A DNA stretch of 64,000 nucleotides. It comes from Paenibacillus silvestris (GTDB taxonomy: Bacteria; Bacillota; Bacilli; Paenibacillales; NBRC-103111). The notes below the pieces were generated by a model. The model saw nothing but the letters and a program-made list of their open reading frames with translations. It had not been told where the DNA came from and ran no database searches. Positions 34,526 through 42,650 of this stretch are shown here, piece by piece. Positions within the stretch are counted from its first letter, which is position 1; every line of letters begins with the position of its first letter. Made by a program: the position numbers and the translations under genes. Where the stretch lies: positions 604,129-668,128 of the forward strand of contig NZ_WTUZ01000039.1 in NCBI RefSeq assembly GCF_009882985.1, given 5' to 3'.

Positions 34526-35469
34526 GCAGCCAAGCCAGCCATTCCAAGCCCTCGGTATTACGCGCAAAAGCAGCGCCACCAAGCTCTCTTATTCGAAAGC
34601 TGCTGAAATATAAATATTATTACGCGCTGCTGCTGCCAGGTCTTATTTATTTTATCGTGTTCAAATATGTTCCGATGGGTGGCGTTATCATTGCCTTCAA
34701 GGACTATAAATTAACGCAGGGGGTTATGGGCAGCCCTTGGGTCGGGCTGAAATGGTTTCGAATTCTATGGTCCACAGGGGATTTCTGGAATGCGCTGTAC
34801 AATACGTTACTCATAAGTTTTTATAAGCTAATCTTTGGTTTTCCTGCACCCATCGCACTAGCTATTTTACTGAATGAGGTCATCAACCGCAGGTTTAAAA
34901 GGATTATTCAAAGCATTTTGTATTTCCCGCATTTTTTATCGTGGATTGTTCTTGGAGGCATATTGTTCGCCATCCTGTCACCGGGAACGGGACTGCTTGC
35001 GTGGTTAGGATTCAGCAGTTCCCCACTTATGCAGCCAGAATCGTTCCGGTCGCTGCTCGTAGTCTCCCATATTTGGAAGGAAGTTGGTTGGGGAACTGTC
35101 ATTTATTTGGCGGCCATCGCAGGCATTAATCCAGAGATGTATGAGGCGGCACGCATGGATGGAGCTAATCGATTCCGACTAATTAGTCATGTGACGCTTC
35201 CGGCGATATCGGGGACGATCGTTATTATGCTGATACTCCGAACAGGACAAATATTGTCGGCTGGCTTCGATCAGGTCTTTATTTTATCTAACGATGTTGT
35301 GCTTCATGTTGCCGATATTTTGGACACGTATGTGTACCGGGTAGGTTTGAGTTTGGGACGTTTCTCGATTGCAACTGCTGCAGGACTATTTCAGTCCTTG
35401 GCGGGTTTACTGCTGCTCTTGTTCACCAACTGGCTGGCGCGTCGATTCAGCGATCAAGGATTATGGTAA
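34522..35469 (+). CDS. Carbohydrate ABC transporter permease, LplB type (sulfatase module)
   Basis: 315 residues, six predicted helices. The opening pattern Y-Y-Y-A-L-L-L-P-G-L-I-Y-F-I-V-F-K-Y-V-P-M-G-G and the docking loop Y-E-A-A-R-M-D-G-A-N-R-F are typical of the family. The ATG overlaps the AraC stop as ATGA, with GGGAGGTG 8-14 nt upstream. It completes the importer with the permease at 29692-30549. Confidence 0.93.
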   Translation: MSSQASHSKPSVLRAKAAPPSSLIRKLLKYKYYYALLLPGLIYFIVFKYVPMGGVIIAFKDYKLTQGVMGSPWVGLKWFRILWSTGDFWNALYNTLLISFYKLIFGFPAPIALAILLNEVINRRFKRIIQSILYFPHFLSWIVLGGILFAILSPGTGLLAWLGFSSSPLMQPESFRSLLVVSHIWKEVGWGTVIYLAAIAGINPEMYEAARMDGANRFRLISHVTLPAISGTIVIMLILRTGQILSAGFDQVFILSNDVVLHVADILDTYVYRVGLSLGRFSIATAAGLFQSLAGLLLLLFTNWLARRFSDQGLW

Positions 35470-35510
35470 CTTGGAAAAAAATCTTAGGCAGATAAAATGA
35501 AGGAGATGGG

Positions 35511-36902
35511 ATGTTTATGGCAGAAAAGGGAGCAGTGCGCCCGAATGTTATTGTATTTTTTACCGATCAACAAAGATGGGATACCACAGGGGTGCATGGC
35601 AATCCACTTGGACTTACCCCGAATTTCGACCGGATGGCCGTCGAGGGTACACACGTGAATCATTCAATCACATGCCAACCCGTGTGCGGTCCTGCTCGAT
35701 CCTGCCTGCAAACGGGAAGGTACGCAACCTCTACGGGATGTTATCGAAATGGTATTCCGCTGCCTGCGGAAAACAAGACATTAGCCCACTATTTTCGTGA
35801 ATCTGGCTACCGTACTGGGTATATTGGCAAATGGCATTTGGCGAATACAGAACCTGTACCTGAGGAGCAGAGGGGTGGCTACGAGCATTGGTTAGCTTCT
35901 AATGTGTTGGAATTTTCTTCGGATGCGTACGATACGGTCATGTACAATAATGAGAATGAACCGGTGTACCTGCCAGGTTACCGAGCCGATGCTTTAACGG
36001 ATGCCGCTATCCAATTTGTTCATAAAGAGCAGAAACGGAACCGTCAGGAGAAGTCGGAAGATCCATTTTTCCTATTCCTGTCTTATATTGAGCCCCATCA
36101 CCAAAATCATCTTGACAACTACCCGGCTCCAATCGGGTATGAGGATCAATATAGTGGTCGTTGGATGCCGCCAGATCTCGCAGCGCTCGGTGGAACTGCC
36201 CATCAGCACTTAGGGGGCTACTACGGGATGGTTAAGCGGTTGGATGAAGCTTTCGGTCGTCTGGTTGATGCATTGCGGAGCTTACAATTGCTGGACAATA
36301 CGATCGTGCTGTTTACATCCGATCACGGTTGTCATTTCAAGACGCGTAACTCTGAGTATAAGCGCTCCTGCCACGATAGCTCGATTAGGGTGCCAACGGC
36401 TTTGATGGGGCCAGGCTTTCAAGCAGGAGGCAGAATTCAAGAGTTGGTTAGCTTGTTGGATCTGCCGCCAACACTTCTAGATGCAGCTGGCATTCCTGTG
36501 CCTGAGAGCATGCAAGGTCGATCCATCTTACCTTTGGCGCAGAAGAAAAGCGTGGATTGGCCGAAGGAAGCCTTTATACAAATTAGTGAATCCGAAGTAG
36601 GTCGAGCTATACGGACGAATCGTTGGAAATATAGCGTCCATGCACCGGATAAGAATGCTTGGCAGGATGCTGCTTCTGATGTCTATGAAGAGCAGTTCTT
36701 ATATGATCTGCATGCGGATCCGCATGAGCTTAGCAATCTAATCGGCGTGGAAAGTTACGCAAGCATTACGGCTGAATTGAGAGAGCGGCTCATTGCCCGC
36801 ATCATTGAAGCAGGTGAAGAGGAGCCGGTGATACGTCCTGCGAAAGCCAGAAAGCTGGAGCAGAGGCGGGTATCGGTTGCGGAAATGAGAGTGCCGCTAT
36901 AA
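35511..36902 (+). CDS. Type I sulfatase (Cys-type)
   Basis: 463 residues without a signal peptide, so cytoplasmic. The N-terminal P-N-V-I-V-F-F-T-D-Q-Q-R metal-binding strand and the activation motif C-G-P-A-R (Cys near residue 59), a Cys-type C-x-P-x-R, are present. That Cys must be converted to formylglycine by FGE or a radical-SAM maturase, and no such gene is visible here. G-K-W-H-L and F-T-S-D-H-G supply further active-site residues. AGGAGATGGG precedes ATG 35511; ATG 35517 is also possible. As the last gene of the module it presumably removes sulfate from imported glycan fragments. Confidence 0.92.
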   Translation: MFMAEKGAVRPNVIVFFTDQQRWDTTGVHGNPLGLTPNFDRMAVEGTHVNHSITCQPVCGPARSCLQTGRYATSTGCYRNGIPLPAENKTLAHYFRESGYRTGYIGKWHLANTEPVPEEQRGGYEHWLASNVLEFSSDAYDTVMYNNENEPVYLPGYRADALTDAAIQFVHKEQKRNRQEKSEDPFFLFLSYIEPHHQNHLDNYPAPIGYEDQYSGRWMPPDLAALGGTAHQHLGGYYGMVKRLDEAFGRLVDALRSLQLLDNTIVLFTSDHGCHFKTRNSEYKRSCHDSSIRVPTALMGPGFQAGGRIQELVSLLDLPPTLLDAAGIPVPESMQGRSILPLAQKKSVDWPKEAFIQISESEVGRAIRTNRWKYSVHAPDKNAWQDAASDVYEEQFLYDLHADPHELSNLIGVESYASITAELRERLIARIIEAGEEEPVIRPAKARKLEQRRVSVAEMRVPL

Positions 36903-37539
36903 ATAAAATTTTCGGCATGTATATTTATTATGTTTCGGGGCATACTATTATTTATTGCGTGAAAACGAAAAAGATAGAGAACCTGTTTACCGGATAATGT
37001 TCGCTTAGAAAAATGATATCCAAATTGTTGGAATTTAAAAATGGAATGAAGTATTGCCTGCAGCATGGTTAAATTCTCCTTTCACATAAAACGCATCAAA
37101 AAGAAGCTTGGATCGATGATCCAGCTTCTTTTTTTTTGACGTCAATGGCGTGGGAGCTGCAGCCACGGTCAAAGTGCGCTGTAACGTTGTTTTCACCGCT
37201 AACGTGTGGGAAATGAGCCGGGTAGAAGTTAACGTCGCAAAACAAGCTTATCCCCGACGTGAGAGTCTCGCTCCCGAGAAAGAGATGTCCCATCCAACAG
37301 CACAAGACAAGCTGCAAAAAGTACAGCAAAATGATCTCACTTTTGCCGTTTCCAGAGATAAACATGTAAAAAGTACATGTTATTCCTTGCCTTTTACCCG
37401 ACATAAGCAGAAATCACCAATTTAGCTGCACTTTTTGCAGGATTTGTATGGCGCAAAACATTAGTCGCCATTCCGCTCCTTCACTATCAAATCTTGCGGC
37501 ACCTGCTACAACATCTCCCGCCCCGCCTACCCAGCAGGG
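36903..37539. other. Non-coding gap with terminator and loop-conserved palindromes
   Basis: Between the sulfatase and the - strand operon I see no credible gene; frames at 37150-37425 have no ribosome binding site or recognisable product. The gap holds a strong terminator (37101-37137), three short palindromes sharing an AAAAGT core (37312-37440) and then a family B repeat. Confidence 0.6.
37101..37137 (+). terminator. Strong intrinsic terminator after the sulfatase
   Basis: AAGAAGCTTGGATC pairs with GATCCAGCTTCTT with one bulged T and a GAT loop, followed by about seven further T residues. Confidence 0.9.
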
Positions 37540-37729
37540 GGAACTACAGGCCGTTATTTTGCTGAAAATAGCCGTATCCGTCTTCGCCAGGGAACTGTGG
37601 TCCTTTATTTCGTCGCTGTGGGCAGAAACCTCGGCGGTTTGGGTGAAATAGGACCCTGTAGTTCGCCTGCCACGCCCGAAACGTGGCTTTTGGAAGAAAT
37701 AAGGGAATGGAGTTCCCTTATTTCTTCCG
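37540..37729. repeat. Intergenic repeat family B, copy 2
   Basis: It matches 9994-10179 in order and orientation: GGAACTACAGG at the start, GGACCCTGTAGTTC in the centre and GGAATGGAGTTCCCTTATTT at the end. The final hairpin here is a perfect 16-bp stem (GGAAGAAATAAGGGAA, 37692-37707, against 37713-37728) around TGGAG. It lies just past the 3' end of the - strand operon and could mark its transcript end, although there is no T run. Confidence 0.75.
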
Positions 37730-37760
37730 GACGACCGAGACGTGCAACGTTGCTCATTAC

Positions 37761-38708
37761 TCATTGAAGCTCCTTCAACGGTTCAAAGTTAGGATAAACA
37801 TACGGCGAGCTCGGCGCGGTGATTTTATCAATTTGCGTGGCTTTGATGACGAAAATATCGTTGCCATTGTAGCTGCCATTTTGAACAGTACCCGTGACCT
37901 TGACCCACATGTCCTTGGGATACGTCGCGGCAGTGGGGAAGTCAATCATTACACCGTAGGGAGTTGCATCCGCGGAACAGCAGCTAACCGCAAATCGGCC
38001 AACGACAAATTGATTGCTTGTCATATTGTCTTCCCGATAGACAAAGCCAGTGAGTTCGATTTTTTTGCCGATAAAATTAGCCTTGAATAGGTCGATCGTA
38101 GAGAGAATCTCCATGTAAATCTCAGGTTTAACGACGATGGTATCCTTTTTATAAAGGATCATGCCGATTTTGGAAAAGTCTTCGTCCCATTCATTATCAG
38201 CATGAAATAATTGCTGTAAGTCCGCTTCCGTGTCAGGAGGAGCTGTCACAACGGGGCTGGAACTGGCTGGAGCCACTGTGGGTGCTGGAGGCGCTGTTGT
38301 TGTCACCGTTGTCGTCGTCGTAAGACTCGATTTGGAAGCGGAAAGATTCATCCCTTTGGCAGCTACCATCGTACTGCTTAAGGCAGTATCTGGAAGCACA
38401 AAGCCTACTAAAAGCGGCAAAATCAGCAGTCCATAGGCTAGTGTATTCCGCAAAACGGAGCGGGAAACGGGCTGCTCGCATTCACATGTGACAGGCCTTC
38501 CCCAGTAGGCACGCAAGGCCATGTACCCTTGAAAGCAAGCAATGATATACAAAATAACGGAAGCAACTTTCACATAAATCATCATTCGCGGCGCAATGTA
38601 ATACGTAAGGGTATCCGACTTGGAAAGGATCACAATGTAGCTTGAGAATCCCAACAAAATTACAGTGCGTAAGAAGTAATGGAAACTAATTAAGCGAGCT
38701 TGACTCAA
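37761..38708 (-). CDS. YcgQ-like membrane protein (TIGR03943 family)
   Basis: 315 residues. Four predicted helices in the first ~120 residues include a C-E-C-E motif between helices 2 and 3. A Thr/Pro/Ala-rich segment follows, then a C-terminal soluble domain with G-F-V-Y-R-E-D-N, R-F-A-V-S-C-C-S-A-D-A-T-P-Y-G and W-V-K-V-T-G-T. This is the usual layout of the family that accompanies YcgR-type permeases. AAGGAGGAATAACG precedes a TTG start. It is last in a three-gene operon with a COG0523 GTPase and the permease. The association with COG0523 GTPases and the Zur-like box suggest a role in zinc or other metal homeostasis, but no activity is established from sequence. Confidence 0.85.
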   Translation of the reverse strand: MSQARLISFHYFLRTVILLGFSSYIVILSKSDTLTYYIAPRMMIYVKVASVILYIIACFQGYMALRAYWGRPVTCECEQPVSRSVLRNTLAYGLLILPLLVGFVLPDTALSSTMVAAKGMNLSASKSSLTTTTTVTTTAPPAPTVAPASSSPVVTAPPDTEADLQQLFHADNEWDEDFSKIGMILYKKDTIVVKPEIYMEILSTIDLFKANFIGKKIELTGFVYREDNMTSNQFVVGRFAVSCCSADATPYGVMIDFPTAATYPKDMWVKVTGTVQNGSYNGNDIFVIKATQIDKITAPSSPYVYPNFEPLKELQ

Positions 38709-38733
38709 CGTTATTCCTCCTTGAAAGCCAAAT

Positions 38734-39747
38734 TTACAAGAAATGCTGGGCGAGCAGCGAGCAGCTGAGAACTGTAATGATAATCAAAATCGAGAGCAGG
38801 AGCACAAATTTAGATTTAAAGACAGAAAGCAGCATGAGCGTGCTTTTGAAATCCAGCATGGGACCAAATACCAGGAAGGTTAGCAGAGATCCAGGCGTAA
38901 ACGAAGTCTGAAATGAGGAAGCGACGAAGGCGTCCGAAGTCGAGCATAGAGACAGAATGTAGGCGAAACCCATCATAAACACATGGGAGCTGATCGGACC
39001 CTGTCCAATCGCAAGCAGGCTTTCGCGCTGCATAAAGATTTGAATTAGAGCGGTAAGCAGGGAACCAAACACGAGATATTTGCCCATTTCGAAAAACTCA
39101 TCAGAAGCGTGGACGAAAAAGGTGTTGATTTTGCTAGAGAAGCCGCTACCTTGATGCTGATGCCCCTCCCAATCAGCTTGATTCGAGAAGTTAGCGCGGC
39201 TGTTACGCAGTGGATTGCTTTTGATAAAACGATAAAGGAAAAGCCCGATGATAACAGCGGCAGCAAAAGCTAGTCCTATACGGGAGTACGCCATAGCAGG
39301 GTGATTTCGGAACGCCATGAATGTGGCTGCAAAAACAATGGGGTTAATAATAGGACCCGTTATGATGAAAACAACGGCTATGTAAACAGGCATTCCTTTG
39401 AGAATAAGCCTACGCACGACAGGGATCATACCGCATTCGCACATGGGAAAAAGGATACCTAACAAACAGGCAAATAAAATGCCGAGGATAGGGTTCTTTG
39501 GTATAAATCGGCGGATGGTTTGTTCGGAAACAAACGTTTGAAGCAGCGATGAGAGCAATACGCCTACTACAATGAAAGGGATCGCTTCTAATAGGATACT
39601 AATAAAAATAGTTTTAAATGCTTGGATTTGCTCCGTTTGCAGGACATCCGGCAGGGATACATCTTGGTTCCAAAAGATGAGGACAAGGAGCACGAAAATA
39701 AGGGCAGTCAAGACGTGCATGCTTGTTCGAAATACGGTGTTCGGCAT
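38734..39747 (-). CDS. YcgR-like permease (UPF0718/DUF318 family)
   Basis: 337 residues with about eight membrane helices. The family motif P-M-C-E-C-G-M-I-P-V-V-R-R lies in the first half, with a matching C-S-T-S-D-A-F-V and F-G-P-M-L-D-F-K-S in the second. The loop between the halves (~residues 170-215) is hydrophilic. ATG at 39747 follows AAGGAG by 9 nt, and the upstream gene's stop lies 20 nt before it. Its partner is the YcgQ-like protein downstream (25-nt gap). Transport of a metal or metal complex is inferred from the Zur-like control region and the GTPase partner. Confidence 0.87.
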   Translation of the reverse strand: MPNTVFRTSMHVLTALIFVLLVLIFWNQDVSLPDVLQTEQIQAFKTIFISILLEAIPFIVVGVLLSSLLQTFVSEQTIRRFIPKNPILGILFACLLGILFPMCECGMIPVVRRLILKGMPVYIAVVFIITGPIINPIVFAATFMAFRNHPAMAYSRIGLAFAAAVIIGLFLYRFIKSNPLRNSRANFSNQADWEGHQHQGSGFSSKINTFFVHASDEFFEMGKYLVFGSLLTALIQIFMQRESLLAIGQGPISSHVFMMGFAYILSLCSTSDAFVASSFQTSFTPGSLLTFLVFGPMLDFKSTLMLLSVFKSKFVLLLSILIIITVLSCSLLAQHFL

Positions 39748-39766
39748 TAGAAAAGGCTCCTTCATT

Positions 39767-40789
39767 TCAATTGGTTTGAGAGTCAATCAGCCGCTTATTC
39801 CAGTCATCCTCAATCAATTGCACATCCAAATCAAGCCCTATGAGAACAAGATAAGGCGCTTCTTGATAAGCAGTCGGGAGCCAATTCGTGCGTTTGCCTG
39901 CAAATTGCAGCAGATAGGCTTCACGTTTGGAGCCGATGCGTAAATAGCCTTTGGCGCGAAGAAGCGATTTTCCCCATTTCCCTAAGTAATGCTCCACAAG
40001 GCTCTGGGTGACCACAACCTCATGTTCAATCTGGATGGTAAGTGTCTGAACACGTGAAAAGGAAGTGGCGTGCTTAGAAGCCGGACGCGGTTCTTTGAAA
40101 GCTTTAATGGCGCGCATGTGTAAGCCTTTATTCAAATTAGGTGCTGCTGCTGGGGGCTGTGATTGTCTGGATTGTAGGCTGCCGAAAATGATGTCTAAAT
40201 CCAGTTGACTGAATGTCGTTGGCAGTAACAAAGCCTGATGATTGAATTTTCGCACGGTTTTCTCAATAGACTTCAGCTGCTTGTCTGAGATGAGATCAAT
40301 TTTATTCAATAGAAGAAGGTCGGCAACCTCGATTTGTCTCCTAAGCGTATGGACGAGCTCTCGATCTGAAGCAAAGATGCTGTTGTACGCAAGCACATTT
40401 TCGGCGTCGAGGACGGTGATGACTTTGTGAAGTTTCACATGGGGCAGCAGGGCAGGTTCTGTCAAGGCATCGACGATTTCTTCCGGGTTAGCGACTCCAG
40501 TTAATTCGATGAGAATAACATCCGGCTTGCGTTTTATTAGTTGTTTAAGCGAATCTTGGATATCGCTTTTTTTGCTGCAGCAGATGCACCCATCGAGCAG
40601 TTTGGTCAGTAGGAGATCTGGAGAAGCATCCTGTAGAAGGTGGCCATCGACATCTTGTTTCCCTAATTCATTCATAAGTACGGCTGGCTTGAGGCGAAAA
40701 TCAGCGGCTTCTCGGAGCATGCGCAGGAGCAGAGTCGTCTTACCGCTGCCTAGAAATCCACTTAATATGATTACGGGTACTTTACTCAT
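39767..40789 (-). CDS. COG0523 (CobW/P47K-like) GTPase
   Basis: 340 residues. Walker A is G-F-L-G-S-G-K-T-T, the metal-binding motif is G-C-I-C-C-S (CxCC), Walker B lies in I-L-I-E-L-T-G, and the base-recognition motif is L-L-N-K-I-D. The C-terminal CobW_C domain ends near residue 335. COG0523 proteins are metallochaperone-type GTPases that load or sense zinc. AAAAGGAG precedes ATG at 40789; a GTG at 40807 would begin before it. It is first in the - strand operon, under a promoter overlapped by a Zur-like box. It is a different subtype from the 401-residue COG0523 protein at 43614-44819. Confidence 0.92.
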   Translation of the reverse strand: MSKVPVIILSGFLGSGKTTLLLRMLREAADFRLKPAVLMNELGKQDVDGHLLQDASPDLLLTKLLDGCICCSKKSDIQDSLKQLIKRKPDVILIELTGVANPEEIVDALTEPALLPHVKLHKVITVLDAENVLAYNSIFASDRELVHTLRRQIEVADLLLLNKIDLISDKQLKSIEKTVRKFNHQALLLPTTFSQLDLDIIFGSLQSRQSQPPAAAPNLNKGLHMRAIKAFKEPRPASKHATSFSRVQTLTIQIEHEVVVTQSLVEHYLGKWGKSLLRAKGYLRIGSKREAYLLQFAGKRTNWLPTAYQEAPYLVLIGLDLDVQLIEDDWNKRLIDSQTN

Positions 40790-40816
40790 AAGAGGACTCC
40801 TTTTCACATTTCTTAA

Positions 40817-40831
40817 AAGTAATGTTTACGA
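40817..40831 (-). promoter_or_regulatory. Zur-like operator for the - strand operon
   Basis: Read on the - strand the site is TCGTAAACATTACTT. It matches the Bacillus-type Zur box TCGTAAT-n-ATTACGA at 11 of 14 positions. It overlaps the expected start point of the promoter at 40837-40865. Confidence 0.65.
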
Positions 40832-40836
40832 ATTAG

Positions 40837-40865
40837 ATTGTAGTACAAATAAGGGATAGCTGCAA
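40837..40865 (-). promoter_or_regulatory. SigA promoter of the COG0523-YcgR-YcgQ operon
   Basis: On the - strand, -35 TTGCAG (40865-40860) and -10 TACAAT (40842-40837) are separated by exactly 17 bp. The expected start point near 40830 falls in the Zur-like box. Confidence 0.7.
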
Positions 40866-40917
40866 GATAAGCTTTTAAAATAAAAGGCAAGAAGGGGGGC
40901 ATCCGTTGATTTCGTTG

Positions 40918-40946
40918 TTGACAACGTCTTTTTTACAAGCTATATT
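40918..40946 (+). promoter_or_regulatory. SigA promoter of the znuCBA operon
   Basis: A consensus -35 TTGACA (40918-40923) and -10 TATATT (40941-40946) are separated by 17 bp. The Zur-like box starts about 5 nt after the predicted start point. Confidence 0.8.
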
Positions 40947-40957
40947 TGTCGTTGTAA

Positions 40958-40972
40958 TAGTAATATTTACGA
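40958..40972 (+). promoter_or_regulatory. Zur-like operator for znuCBA
   Basis: TAGTAATATTTACGA, which reads TCGTAAATATTACTA on the other strand, matches TCGTAAT-n-ATTACGA at 12 of 14 positions. It differs at only two of 15 positions from the box at 40817-40831. A weaker third copy (TCGTAAATTTTACAT) lies at 41039-41053, just before the znuC ribosome binding site. Confidence 0.7.
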
Positions 40973-41071
40973 TTTAAGGAATGATGGCCATCACTATTAC
41001 ATGTATAAGCAGATGCTGCTTTTTTTATTAATGTTTATTCGTAAATTTTACATTCAAGGAGGATTGTACGT

Positions 41072-41779
41072 ATGTTAGTGGCTTCTTTGAAAGAGGTGGA
41101 GTTCGGATATAACGATATTCCCTGTATACAAGATGCTAATGTTGAGATTCAATCAGGTGAATTTGTTGCCGTTACTGGTCCCAATGGCGCAGCGAAGTCA
41201 ACCTTGCTTAAGCTCATGTTGGGTTTGCTTGAACCATGGAAGGGGAAGGTGTTCTTATCATCTGCGAACGAAGAGGGCAGGAGGCTGCGGGTCGGTTATG
41301 TATCGCAGCAAATCTCAGCATTCAATAGTGGATTTCCCAGCACAATCCTTGAGTTTGTTCGTTCAGGCAGATACGCGAGCGGCTCTTGGTTCCGGAAGCT
41401 TCTGAAAGAAGATGACCGATTGACGGAGATGGCGCTGCGACAGGTAGGCATGTGGGATTTGCGGAAACGCAAAATAGGGGAGCTTTCTGGCGGACAGAAG
41501 CAGCGGATCTGCATCGCCAGAGCACTCGCCCAAGAGCCGGATATGCTTGTACTGGATGAGCCTACAACGGGGATGGATCAAGGTAGCCGGTTCGGGTTCT
41601 ATGAACTTATGCACCATCAAGTCAAAGCTCACGGACGCACAGTTATTATGGTGACGCATAGTCTTGACGAAGTAGCCCCTTACCTCAATCGCATCATTGA
41701 ACTGGAAAGAAAGGAGGATGGCGGATGGAAATGCTGCACTACGACTTCATGCAGCGGGCATTTTGTGCCGGTGGGTTAA
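41072..41779 (+). CDS. znuC: Zinc ABC transporter ATP-binding protein
   Basis: 235 residues. The ABC signature L-S-G-G-Q-K-Q, Walker B L-V-L-D-E-P-T-T and H-loop V-T-H-S are all present. Walker A reads G-P-N-G-A-A-K-S-T, with Ala where the consensus has Gly just before the Lys. The C-terminus is W-K-C-C-T-T-T-S-C-S-G-H, a short Cys-rich tail. AAGGAGG lies before ATG 41072. The gene overlaps znuB by 55 bp, so expression is coupled. With the Zur-like boxes and the ZnuA gene it forms a high-affinity zinc importer; a manganese importer is the alternative but fits the boxes less well. Confidence 0.9.
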   Translation: MLVASLKEVEFGYNDIPCIQDANVEIQSGEFVAVTGPNGAAKSTLLKLMLGLLEPWKGKVFLSSANEEGRRLRVGYVSQQISAFNSGFPSTILEFVRSGRYASGSWFRKLLKEDDRLTEMALRQVGMWDLRKRKIGELSGGQKQRICIARALAQEPDMLVLDEPTTGMDQGSRFGFYELMHHQVKAHGRTVIMVTHSLDEVAPYLNRIIELERKEDGGWKCCTTTSCSGHFVPVG

Positions 41780-42612
41780 TCGCAATCATAGGTTCAGTTC
41801 TTGGCGTTTATTTGATGCTTCGAAGGCAAGCGCTCATGGCGGATATGCTCTCGCATGTCTCCTTGGCGGGAGTAGCAGGAGGTGCTTATCTGCACATCAA
41901 CCCTACGTTATCCGGATTTGTTGTGGCAACCCTGGGGGCAATTGCTGTTGAATATGTGAGAAGATCCTATAAATCCTATAGTGAGATTTCTGTTGCGATC
42001 ATCATGGTTGGCGGCTTGTCTTCCGCTGTCATTATTATGAGCCTTAATCCAAGTATCAATAAAGGGTTTTCCGCCTATTTATTCGGTTCCGTTGTTGCTG
42101 TCAATGAAATAGAGCTGTTGTTCATGCTCATCGTTGCCTTCATAGGCGGCCTCTTCTTCTTCGTATTTCGCCGGCCGCTCTATCAAATGACATTCGATGA
42201 AGATACAGCGAAAACGAATGGACTGCCTGTCAAATGGATTTCACTTGGCTTCAGTGTTCTAACGGGCATGATCGTTGCCGCTGCTATGCCTATTGTTGGT
42301 GTGCTCCTTGTATCGGCGCTAATTATTCTTCCCGCAGCACTGGCTATTCGTATCGCGCCTAGCTTTGTTTCGTCACTTTTTATCGCGATGGGGATTGGCT
42401 TGGTTGGCGTTTTTTCAGGTCTTACGGCTTCCTATGAACTAAGCACACCACCCGGTGGAACCATTGCGATTCTGTTATTAATCGTCTTAATTGCTGGTTT
42501 AAGCATCAAAAAGTTGATCGTAAAGTTCAGTAAAGCGAGCAACCAAAAAAGTCTTCAAGCCGAACAAACGGCATTCAGCGCTCTGCTTCCAGCTTCGCAG
42601 GAGTCTGCTTAA
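41725..42612 (+). CDS. znuB: Zinc ABC transporter permease
   Basis: 295 residues with about eight to nine predicted helices typical of the ABC-3 family. Motifs include L-R-R-Q-A-L-M-A-D-M-L-S-H-V-S-L-A-G-V near the N-terminus and P-A-A-L-A-I-R-I-A near residue 210. AAGGAGG at 41711-41717 sits 7 nt before ATG 41725, inside the end of znuC. Confidence 0.92.
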   Translation: MEMLHYDFMQRAFCAGGLIAIIGSVLGVYLMLRRQALMADMLSHVSLAGVAGGAYLHINPTLSGFVVATLGAIAVEYVRRSYKSYSEISVAIIMVGGLSSAVIIMSLNPSINKGFSAYLFGSVVAVNEIELLFMLIVAFIGGLFFFVFRRPLYQMTFDEDTAKTNGLPVKWISLGFSVLTGMIVAAAMPIVGVLLVSALIILPAALAIRIAPSFVSSLFIAMGIGLVGVFSGLTASYELSTPPGGTIAILLLIVLIAGLSIKKLIVKFSKASNQKSLQAEQTAFSALLPASQESA

Positions 42613-42650
42613 TCATCATCATTTCAACCTATTTGGAGGAATAAATCACA

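Noticed and set aside
37096..37425. Opposed frames of about 100 codons after the sulfatase
   Set aside because: They overlap a terminator and short palindromes, have no ribosome binding site, and their translations are low-complexity without family features.
40915..40935. CGTTG-TTGA-CAACG followed by a T-rich stretch read as a terminator
   Set aside because: The stem is only 5 bp, no gene ends upstream on the + strand, and the same bases form a consensus -35 with a perfect 17-bp-spaced -10.
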